A DNA stretch of 64,000 nucleotides from Caprella mutica (Eukaryota > Arthropoda > Malacostraca > Amphipoda > Caprellidae), in assembly GCA_947561585.1 (NCBI GenBank), contig CANNZV010001051.1, positions 62,001 through 126,000 on the forward strand, given 5' to 3'. The translations under genes were made by a program, and so were the position numbers. Under the pieces are notes generated by a model, which searched no databases, had not been told where the DNA came from, and saw only the letters and a program-made list of their open reading frames with translations. Positions 33,401 to 38,233 of the stretch are shown in pieces; position 1 is the first letter of the stretch, and each line of letters begins with the position of its first letter.

Positions 33401-35276
33401 GTTGACTATTGAGTAGTTCAACTGTGCCACATATGTACCACTGCACTACAGTCAGATAAGAGTATATATTGCACCCATCTGACTGGTATGTTAAACACAC
33501 ATCATATCAATACTAGCCAATAGAGATGTGTGCCCTAACGCTATTACCAAATTACAAGCTAGCTACATGTCAAAGGCAATCATTACTGAGCCAAACTATG
33601 TTACACATGGCTATTAGAGCTGTAATGACTTCAGTTGATGAGTAACTATTGGTAACTATTGGTAGAGAGGTGTGAAAGATACCTTGTAACTATTCTGTTA
33701 CTCTTTACTCTTTCTTAGTAACTATTCTGTTACTCTTTACTCTTTCTTTGTAACTATTCTAATACTCTTTACTCTTTCTTTGAAAGGTATTTGGCACCCT
33801 AATGTTGACTCTTTTCCTGAAGGGTTAAATAACTCCATTTACCAACAAAATGAGCCACAAACAGCAGTGTCAACATTCAAATGCAGTGATGAGTTATGCC
33901 CCTAACTGAGGCAATGCAAGTAATGTGACAAATAAAACAGAAACTACAATGAAAAATATAGTGGTGAGTTAACGCACTTCACAGCTACTCACTCACCATA
34001 ACTAGAGAGTAACTCACTCACTCTAACTAGAGAGTAACTCACTCACTCTAACTAGAGAGTAACTCACTCACTCTAACTAGAGAGTAACCCAATCACTCTA
34101 ACTAGAGAGTAACTCACTCACTCTAACTAGAGAGTAACTCACTCACTCTAACTAGAGAGTAACCCAATCACTCTAACTAGAGAGTAACTCACTCACTCTA
34201 ACTAGAGAGTAACTCACTCACTCTAACTAGAGAGTAACCCACTCACTCTAACTAGAGAGTAACTCACTCACTCTAACTAGAGAGTAACTCACTCACTCTA
34301 ACTGGAGAGTAACTCACTCACTCTAACTAGAGAGTAACTCACTCACCATAACTAGAGAGTAACTCACTCACTCTAACTAGAGAGTAACTCACTCACTCTA
34401 ACTGGAGAGTAACTCACTCACTCTAACTAGAGAGTAACTCACTCACCATAACTAGAGAGTAACTCACTCACTCTAACTAGAGAGTAACTCACTCACTCTA
34501 ACTAGAGAGTAACCCAATCACTCTAACTAGAGAGTAACTCACTCACTCTAACTAGAGAGTAACTCACTCACTCTAACTAGAGAGTAACCCACTCACTCTA
34601 ACTAGAGAGTAACTCACTCACTCTAACTAGAGAGTAACTCACTCACTCTAACTGGAGAGTAACTCACTCACTCTAACTAGAGAGTAACTCACTCACCATA
34701 ACTAGAGAGTAACTCACTCACTCTAACTAGAGAGTAACTCACTCACCATAACTAGAGAGTAACTCACTCACTCTAACTAGAGAGTAACTCACTCACCATA
34801 ACTAGAGAGTAACTCACTCACTCTAACTAGAGAGTAACTCACTCACCATAACTAGAGAGTAACTCACTCACTCTAACTAGAGAATAACTCACTCACTCTA
34901 ACTAGAGAGTAACTCACTCACTCTAACTAGAGAGTAACTCACTCACTCTAACTAGAGAGTAACTCACTCACTCTAACTAGAGAGTAACTCACTCACTCTA
35001 ACTAGAGAGTAACTCACTCACTCTAACTAGAGAGTAACTCACTTCAGTTTGTGTCTCCATGCCAGTTATTTTCTCCCTTCCTCCTCCATTCACGATGTTG
35101 TTGTTGTTGTTGTTGTACTCTGGCTGTACTTTTCCACCGGGTGAAGGGGGGTTCTCCCCCACAGGTGTGTCCCCCACTCTCCTCTTAGTCACTTCCACCA
35201 TTATTGGTTCGTTGGCAGAGTTGAAGACTGAGACAGCTTCGTCATGGGAGAGGCAGCTAACGTCCTCCCCATTCAC
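21033..35276 (-). CDS. PDZRN3: PDZRN3/PDZRN4-like (LNX3-type) E3 ubiquitin ligase, 3' part, 12 exons
   Basis: Twelve exons with GT-AG junctions join in one frame: 35276-35043, 32284-32131, 32003-31852, 30139-29990, 29737-29636, 28098-28000, 26145-26042, 25495-24718, 24580-24464, 24362-23868, 23771-23622, 21449-21033 (stop TGA). They encode 983 residues. Order: second half of PDZ1, linker, PDZ2 ([10 protein letters not shown] to LLVSR), acidic segment, coiled-coil-like segment ([17 protein letters not shown]), SAYNTGES, and the C-terminal block RMEWK / PDGTRYIT / MTTDDD / GRFWSKE, ending SVTTV. From family knowledge, vertebrate PDZRN3/4 share these blocks in this order and also end in SVTTV; they are cytoplasmic RING ligases (PDZRN3 acts on MuSK and in Wnt/Dishevelled signalling). 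The RING and zinc-finger N-terminus is not in the exons found, so ligase activity is inferred from homology. Most introns over 0.5 kb hold tandem arrays or transposons; most others are about 100-250 bp. PDZRN3 versus PDZRN4 cannot be decided. Confidence 0.93.
21520..22099. repeat. 20-bp tandem array, about 29 copies
   Basis: The unit is agtcttaatctgagacacac with scattered single changes (cctaatc, taatcta). It starts about 70 bp upstream of the acceptor of the last PDZRN exon. On the minus strand each unit reads gactgtgtgtctcag, a pyrimidine-rich run ending in CAG like a splice acceptor. Confidence 0.97.
22187..22299 (+). other. Imperfect hairpin, about 30-bp arms
   Basis: The arm aagtgtttcagtgcgatgca continues to actttagtgtct and pairs with aggcactaaagtgcattgca plus ctgaaacactt. 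The two non-Watson-Crick positions are G-U wobbles if the plus strand is transcribed. The loop is about 45 nt and holds a further TCATC/GATGA stem. It could be a small hairpin RNA or a MITE core. Confidence 0.4.
22695..22815. repeat. 39-bp tandem repeat, about 3 copies
   Basis: The motif acaaccaaagtaatgtc is repeated three times, with agagaatcggggtaacagtc between copies. It lies in the last PDZRN intron. Confidence 0.85.
22870..23391. mobile_element. P-element-like insertion with 8-bp target duplication
   Basis: TTTTTACC flanks the element on both sides (22870-22877 and 23384-23391). The ends are imperfect inverted repeats: the left reads cagaatagtatagtacccca from 22885, and the right, reverse-complemented, reads agagaatatatagtatccca. 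A second matching stretch, ggtaggctgtgac, occurs further in on both arms (22929-22941 and 23318-23330). An 8-bp duplication fits the P and hAT superfamilies; the internal THAP-like frame points to P (P transposases start with a THAP domain). At about 506 bp it is non-autonomous. It lies in the last intron of the PDZRN gene. Confidence 0.65.
23020..23226 (+). pseudogene. Broken THAP-domain reading frame
   Basis: An ATG at 23020 opens 52 codons: a hydrophilic start, then [16 protein letters not shown] and [13 protein letters not shown], followed by TAG at 23176. CYYFGC matches the C-x(2-4)-C start of a THAP zinc finger and FFSFRP its following Phe/Pro motif. Past the stop the same frame reads [11 protein letters not shown], as expected after the conserved Trp of THAP domains, so the TAG stands where TGG (Trp) is expected. 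A further Cys-Cys-Ser-His segment occurs in another frame near 23250. The ATG sits in AAGATGGCGGCC, close to the TISU initiator/YY1 motif. It is antisense to PDZRN inside the P-like element, probably a transposase N-terminus remnant. Confidence 0.6.
23392..23621. other. Intron remainder between P-like element and PDZRN exon k
   Basis: AT-rich intron sequence with no recognised feature beyond the donor at 23621-23620 (minus strand). Confidence 0.5.
23622..23771 (-). CDS. PDZRN3: PDZRN exon k: conserved C-terminal module
   Basis: The acceptor ttttttactcag precedes GTGAAAGTTC; the donor is CTAAAG/gtaatc. It is 50 codons, phase 0. It encodes [16 protein letters not shown], an Arg-rich stretch ([13 protein letters not shown]) and [24 protein letters not shown] and MTTDDD are near-identical to vertebrate PDZRN3, which makes this the most diagnostic exon. 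Confidence 0.95.
23868..24362 (-). CDS. PDZRN3: PDZRN exon j: Gln/Asn/His-rich linker ending RMEWK
   Basis: The acceptor ttctgctccacag precedes ATATCCAATT; the donor is GGAAG/gtatgt. It is 165 codons, phase 0. The sequence is low-complexity and rich in Asn, Gln, Cys and His ([29 protein letters not shown]). It closes with IPRMEWK, the start of the conserved C-terminal module of PDZRN3/4. Confidence 0.92.
24464..24580 (-). CDS. PDZRN3: PDZRN exon i: linker
   Basis: The acceptor attttag precedes GTTACTGAGC; the donor is GAACAG/gtgaga. It is 39 codons, phase 0 at both ends. It encodes [20 protein letters not shown] and ends APSNEQ. No domain is seen. It was placed by open frame and matching phase; the introns on either side are 137 and 101 bp. 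Confidence 0.82.
24718..25495 (-). CDS. PDZRN3: PDZRN exon h: coiled-coil-like and Ser-rich linker
   Basis: The acceptor acagtttctacag precedes GATTCAACC; the donor is CACCAG/gttgga. The exon has 778 bp, phase 2 in and phase 0 out. It encodes [10 protein letters not shown], an acidic Ser/Thr-rich part, a probable short coiled coil ([19 protein letters not shown]), [18 protein letters not shown], an [15 protein letters not shown] stretch, a Ser/Asn-rich region, and SSAYNTGES near the end. SSAYNTGES is a signature block of PDZRN3/4. The first exonic ATG is at codon 15, but no start is needed because the frame continues upstream. Confidence 0.93.
25496..25867. other. Intron between PDZRN exons g and h, non-array part
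   Basis: AT-rich intron sequence. The acceptor for exon h is at the 25496 end. A single TGACGTCA occurs near 25530. Nothing else is recognised. Confidence 0.5.
25868..26057. repeat. 28-bp array copying a splice donor, 7 copies
   Basis: The motif cacctggtagcactgaacta starts at 25871, 25899, 25927, 25955, 25983, 26011 and 26039. On the minus strand each unit is TTCAGTGCTACCAG/gtgagt, i.e. the last 14 exonic bases of PDZRN exon g plus its donor. The last copy (26039) is the real junction; six decoys follow in the intron. Confidence 0.95.
26042..26145 (-). CDS. PDZRN3: PDZRN exon g: acidic segment after PDZ2
   Basis: The acceptor ttatctttgcag precedes GATGAGGATG; the donor is GCTACCAG/gtgagt. 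Phase 0 in, phase 2 out (104 bp). It encodes [18 protein letters not shown] and ends NEEFSATR, with the Arg split across the junction. It parallels the acidic stretch after PDZ2 in vertebrate PDZRN3. Its last 14 bases and donor are copied in the 28-bp array downstream. Confidence 0.88.
26354..27265. mobile_element. Inverted-repeat element with repeat-built arms
   Basis: The left arm (26354-26655) is built from gaattgccactgggtgaact and cccatgtggggg variants. The right arm (27168-27262) contains the reverse complement, cagtggcaattcacccacat. The left arm is expanded relative to the right. A second inverted-repeat element is nested inside at 26796-27053. It is a non-autonomous DNA element by structure; I cannot assign a superfamily. 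It lies in the PDZRN intron between exons f and g. Confidence 0.6.
26796..27053. mobile_element. Nested MITE with GACAATTGGGCCC terminal repeats
   Basis: The left end has several copies of gacaattgggccc/gacaattgagccc. The right end carries the inverse, ggcccaattgtcctgggcct and ggccaattgtcggt. About 258 bp with AT-rich centre. Its position between the arms of a larger inverted-repeat element implies later insertion. Confidence 0.6.
27722..28010. repeat. 32-bp array copying a splice donor, about 9 copies
   Basis: The motif tgatagtatgacttacgtag repeats every 32 bp. On the minus strand each unit reads GTGCTAC/gtaagtcat, the donor of PDZRN exon f. The copy at 28000 is the real junction. Confidence 0.95.
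28000..28098 (-). CDS. PDZRN3: PDZRN exon f: end of PDZ2
   Basis: The acceptor cttgtgtttcag precedes ATGGATGGGA; the donor is TGCTAC/gtaagt. It is 33 codons, phase 0. It encodes [16 protein letters not shown], then [13 protein letters not shown], the alphaB and last strand of PDZ2. Minisatellites flank it on both sides: the 31-bp array begins at its acceptor and the 32-bp array at its donor, and each carries that splice site in its unit. Confidence 0.9.
28096..29412. repeat. 31-bp array copying a splice acceptor, about 42 copies
   Basis: The motif catctgaaacacaagaaaca repeats every 31 bp with variants (catatg, aacgcaag, ctctgta). On the minus strand each unit ends ttcttgtgtttcag/ATG, the acceptor of PDZRN exon f. 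The copy at 28098 is the real one. Related variants recur in a roughly three-unit pattern (cag, cag, ctg), suggesting block duplication. Confidence 0.95.
29413..29635. other. Intron e-f, non-array part
   Basis: AT-rich intron sequence between the 31-bp array and exon e. It ends at donor CTGCAG/gtaatc. Nothing else is seen. Confidence 0.5.
29636..29737 (-). CDS. PDZRN3: PDZRN exon e: PDZ2 core
   Basis: The acceptor tttcttttctcag precedes CTACAGCC; the donor is CTGCAG/gtaatc. It is 34 codons, phase 0. It encodes [20 protein letters not shown] and then [11 protein letters not shown], the standard PDZ beta3-alphaA-beta4 pattern (hydrophobic-x-x-I-x-P-x-S-x-A-x-x-D-G-R-I-x-x-G-D). This is one of the clearest domain matches in the window. 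Confidence 0.95.
29990..30139 (-). CDS. PDZRN3: PDZRN exon d: start of PDZ2 (carboxylate-binding loop)
   Basis: The acceptor ttcttttctag precedes GAAATAATA; the donor is AAGCAG/gtggaa. It is 50 codons, phase 0 at both ends. [11 protein letters not shown] is the first strand and LGLT loop of PDZ2 (compare KLGLTVCY in vertebrate PDZRN3). It continues with a Pro/Glu/Lys-rich segment ([19 protein letters not shown]), an insertion of about 30 residues in the beta2-beta3 region compared with the vertebrate protein. A longer overlapping minus-strand frame is a shadow. Confidence 0.9.
30140..30574. other. Intron c-d, AT-rich part
   Basis: It holds the acceptor of exon d and AT-rich sequence without recognised features. 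Confidence 0.5.
30575..30785. repeat. 28-29-bp tandem array, 7 copies
   Basis: The motif agtaccagtaaccaccacat repeats with ggttgctaga between. It lies in the PDZRN intron between exons c and d and shares an ACCACATGGT core with the array at 20490. Confidence 0.92.
31045..31155. repeat. 46-bp tandem repeat, about 2.5 copies
   Basis: The unit begins cagtgtggcgcagtgagttg. It contains TGGCGCA and TGCGCCA about 15 bp apart, an inverted repeat that can form a stem. It is intronic to PDZRN. Confidence 0.85.
31156..31664. other. Intron c-d, central part
   Basis: AT-rich sequence; I see no coding, RNA or repeat feature here. Confidence 0.5.
31665..31852. repeat. 19/33-bp array copying a splice donor
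   Basis: Units are cacttctctcacctctaat, alternating near the exon with actactcacctctaat. On the minus strand they read TTAGAG/gtgagagaag and TTAGAG/gtgagtag. The exon c junction ATAGAG/gtgagt is the first member. Confidence 0.92.
31852..32003 (-). CDS. PDZRN3: PDZRN exon c: linker before PDZ2
   Basis: The acceptor cccccattacag precedes GAGAGGGG; the donor is ATAGAG/gtgagt. Phase 1 in, phase 0 out (152 bp). It encodes a Pro/Ser-rich run, then [19 protein letters not shown] and EIDIE. The tyrosine-plus-acidic stretch resembles the segment before PDZ2 in vertebrate PDZRN3. The donor is the first copy in a 19/33-bp array, and the acceptor lies next to a short 20-bp repeat. Confidence 0.85.
32004..32062. 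repeat. Short 20-bp repeat at the acceptor of exon c
   Basis: Three imperfect copies of aatgggg(g/c)aaacat are seen. On the minus strand they form pyrimidine-rich tracts ending near CAG at the exon c acceptor. It is a weaker case of the junction-linked repeats. Confidence 0.55.
32131..32284 (-). CDS. PDZRN3: PDZRN exon b: interdomain linker
   Basis: The acceptor ctcatctccgcag precedes ATGTCTTTGC; the donor is CCCATTG/gtgag. Length 154 bp, entering in phase 0 and leaving in phase 1. It encodes [14 protein letters not shown], a Pro/Gly-rich stretch, and [18 protein letters not shown]. It has no recognised fold. The reading frame was fixed by the neighbouring exons. Confidence 0.8.
32565..32882. 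repeat. 15-bp tandem array, about 21 copies
   Basis: The unit is tggacattacgccaa, with caaat, taaat, acaat and ctccaa variants. The 15-bp period keeps frames open on both strands, which creates artefact reading frames. It lies in the PDZRN intron between exons a and b. Confidence 0.96.
32890..33985. other. PDZRN intron, AT-rich, with a 3-copy repeat
   Basis: Mostly unremarkable AT-rich intron sequence. At 33690-33785 a motif gttactctttactctttctt with gtaactattct recurs about three times. No exon was recognised. Confidence 0.6.
33986..35043. repeat. 25-bp array copying a splice donor, about 42 copies
   Basis: The motif taactcactcactctaact plus agaga repeats every 25 bp. On the minus strand each unit has gtgagtgagttactctctag. 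The array begins exactly at the donor of PDZRN exon a (ACTGAA/gtgagttac). Variants (accata, aaccca, ctggag) recur in blocks. Confidence 0.96.
35043..35276 (-). CDS. PDZRN3: PDZRN exon a: second half of PDZ1
   Basis: The acceptor tctcccccag precedes GTGAATGGGG and the donor is ACTGAA/gtgagt, phase 0 at both ends (78 codons). It begins [18 protein letters not shown] and continues to IMVEVTKRR, the beta4-alphaB-beta5 end of a PDZ domain. The His of SHDEAV sits at the alphaB1 position of class I PDZ domains. After the PDZ come [10 protein letters not shown], an Asn run and METQTE, which resembles TQTD after PDZ1 in vertebrate PDZRN3. The 25-bp array starts at its donor. Confidence 0.93.
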
Positions 35277-35289
35277 CTGGGGGAGAAAA

Positions 35290-35832
35290 AAAGTGGGGGT
35301 GAGATGAAAATATTATGAGAGGGGGGGGGGGGGGGAGAACAAAGTGGGGTGAGATGAAAAAAATTGGGGGAATCACTCCGGTCTATAAATTTGTGATAGA
35401 TGTATTGCCGATTACGTACATAACCAATAAAAGATATCTATCACAATCCTAACGTTACTGCTAATTAGTTTTGGTTACTCTTAGCTAAATGTGGTGCTTT
35501 ACTTTGAAGTAACCACAGTTGTTCTTTTCATTGGTGTTTTCGGGGCAGTTAAAGGGCCGCAGTTATCTGCGCTGAAAAAGCTCTTACTTGTAGGTAACAT
35601 TAGGGTGTTTGAAAGTAGCGTGAGAGTGTAGCTGTAACAAGCTGCCTAGGCCATAATGTTAATCCATTCCGTTAGATGATAGGCCTAAGGCTGCAATTAA
35701 GCCAGCCAAACAGGGGCACAGAGTGCCTGAGTGTTTTGGGTAAACAGTCTGCAATCACTTAGTTCTTTTTCGCATCCATTCTAGCGTCCATTGGGTGTAA
35801 ATAGAATCCTTATCGCAGAGAAAAACAAAACA
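35290..35832. other. Sequence upstream of PDZRN exon a
   Basis: It holds G-runs (35321-35336) and moderately AT-rich sequence. I searched the minus strand for the first half of PDZ1 and did not find it. The stretch could be the promoter/5' UTR of the plus-strand candidate gene at 35844. Confidence 0.4.
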
Positions 35833-35843
35833 CAATGGCTGAA

Positions 35844-36266
35844 GATGATACAGGTAGGGTAAGTTCTTCATTATCGGTCAGTTCAACATTTTCGGACACG
35901 TAAGAAAAAACGATATAATAATAATGAGATATTTTTTATTTTTATTGATATCCCTGATACCTGCAGGTATCAGGGATACCAATAAAAATAAAAATAAATA
36001 ATTATTATTATATCGTTTTTTCTTACGTGTCCGAAAATGTGGAACTGACCGATAATGAAGAACTTACTTTATAAATGTTTCATTTCTATTTATTCTTCAA
36101 GATAGAATTTGTTTATTATTTACATCTTCCTTCCCAATCTAATTTGACAGCAACGTACGCAGGACATCCTCGGGATATTGAACTCCAAATCCACTCATTG
36201 GCACTAAACATATCGAGGAAATGTTCAAAATATCCGGCGGGTGTCGTCACGACATTGAGAAAATAA
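35844..36266 (+). CDS. Candidate two-exon small gene with a MITE-derived intron
   Basis: A start in good context (cacaATGG) gives MAEDDTGR, ending AGG/gtaagttc at 35867. The next good acceptor, tatttattcttcaag, precedes ATAGAATTTG at about 36105. Joining in phase 0 gives MAEDDTGR then IEFVYYLHLPSQSNLTATY, GHPRDIELQIHSLAL and GVVTTLRK, stop TAA at 36264. The second part is more GC-rich and more protein-like than its surroundings. The MITE copy fills nearly all of the intron and supplies the donor. I recognise no family, and expression is unknown; it could be chance. It is antisense to and upstream of the first PDZRN exon seen. Confidence 0.25.
35857..36069. mobile_element. MITE, GGGTAAGTTC family, copy 2
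   Basis: It is palindromic almost throughout: gggtaagttcttcattatcg at the left, inverted at the right (gataatgaagaacttac). TA flanks both ends (35855-35856 and 36070-36071), which fits a Tc1/mariner-type integrase. It has no coding capacity. The last bases at the right end are diverged (cttactt). Confidence 0.85.
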
Positions 36267-36269
36267 ATA

Positions 36270-37284
36270 GAGTAAGAAATTTCCTTTGAGAGAATTGAGT
36301 TCAAAGAAAACTTCAGGAAAATAAAAACATTTATTGATGTCGATAAATCGAGAGAATTCGACTGCTTAAATTTATTTGTTATAATAACATGACTGCGATA
36401 TTACAAATAGTAGAGTACGTACATACTATCACTACATCATCACCAGGGTTGTGACAATATGCATTTATAATAATGGATCTTACGAATATCATAGACGAAA
36501 CAAAAGGAAATGGTATCGAATACTACATACCGCTGGTTTAGAACGATTCGATAGTGTTTGATTTACTCCGTCTATAATATTTTCGGGATCTATGATTTTA
36601 ACGCATATTGTCACAACCGTAATCGTCACTGCAGTGATTACCACTTTAACAAGCTACTTTAAATGTTGTGTTATCTGTTATGATTAATTACGTAAGTCAG
36701 GTACAAACTAATTTTTTTTAATAGACAGGTATGAATTCCAAATATTTTTATTCACAAAGTAAATATCTTTATTTGATAACAAGTGTATAACAAAGCATTT
36801 GATTTAGAATAACTGTTTGCACAGTAAATTATAAAGTTAGGAAAGGTTTACATTAACTAACCGCAAGGCAATTATTCTATTTTAAAGTTACGTGAGGTTA
36901 TTATCGCTACTAGTCATGCTGTACATGAGAGTTAGATGTGCCAAATGTGACAATGGAAAACTAATTAGAAAGCTAAGCTTTTCCATTTAAAGGAACAAAA
37001 CAAAAGAATTAAAGAACTTTCATAAGGTTAATTATATTGGCAACTTTAATGAATTTATTCACCATTTACTGGTGAACCTGCAATTGATATACACTTCCTG
37101 GAGAGAATTAGTAGAAGTTACTTTAATGTATAACAATGTATAAATCAATTTAGAAATAATGCTTTGAAAAAAATCATCTATACACAATAAATTATAATTA
37201 AAGAAATATGCATCCAAATACAATATAATAATCACTTCAGACCAAGCACTGAAATACAATGAATTAAATGACAGACATAGTACA
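36270..37284. other. AT-rich DNA
   Basis: No gene or repeat recognised on either strand. Confidence 0.5.
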
Positions 37285-37660
37285 GACACCGGCACTGATA
37301 TACAGAAACTGACAATGATATACAGACACTGACAATGATATACAGACACCGTACAGACACTGAAACTGGATATTCAGGCACACCAACACTATCAAATTCC
37401 ATGGAATTCATCATTTAAATCCGTGATTCCATCTCTCATTGCTTCCAATCAGAGGCCTTTGTCTCTCTGATTAAAACAGACAATGGAACCTGATTGATGC
37501 TGGCTAAACGAGTGAGGAACACGGAACAGAGGAACACGGAAAGGAAAACGGTGTGAGGAACACAATCTGACGAACATGGCCTGAATAACACGGTGTGAGG
37601 AACACGCTACAGAGGAACACGGTGATGGGAACATGATGAAGCGGAACACGGTAAGTAATA
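37285..37660. repeat. Two imperfect short repeats
   Basis: 37285-37370 has acagacactgacaatgatat-like units of about 20-22 bp. 37505-37650 has gaggaacacgg-type units with variable spacing. Confidence 0.65.
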
Positions 37661-37680
37661 TATTGACCTCTTTTTTTCCC

Positions 37681-38080
37681 GGTGTCCGGAAAATTCGTCG
37701 CCTGGACAATTCATCCCCAGACAATTCGTCGCCGATTTAATATAAAAGAGATATAAGTAAAATTGGTAAAGGTGCTTTCATTTTAGGGGTGTTAATTTTT
37801 TTTTCAACCAAAATAAGTGGTTGATATGCATTAAATCTAATAAGTTATATTTTCACTAATAAATTATAAATAAAAAATTTATTCAAAATTTTCCCTCACA
37901 TTATCAACGGAGACCAGGGAAGATGACTCCGTTCAATAATACTGTACTAAATATTTATTACAAGTATTATTAAAAGAAACATAATGGCCCAGATAAGCTG
38001 AAGCTTCTAGAAAAAATTATATCTCATTTTTTTCAATCGGTGACGAATTGTCCGGGAATGAATTATTGTCCTATCACCTT
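37681..38080. mobile_element. Short element of the GGACAATTCG type
   Basis: Left: ggtgtccggaaaattcgtcg with two more gacaattc copies. Right: gacgaattgtccggg and attgtcctatcacc. 400 bp with AT-rich centre, non-coding. Confidence 0.6.
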
Positions 38081-38233
38081 TTCCCCCGTACATTATACAG
38101 CATGAATGTCATCCTTTATTATCTCTAAACTGTGATTAGCATTTAGCAAATACCATCAGTTTGCTTGAACAACTTATTGTAATTAGTATGAATAGAAAAT
38201 ACCTAAACTGTTATTGTACAAAATATGATTTAT

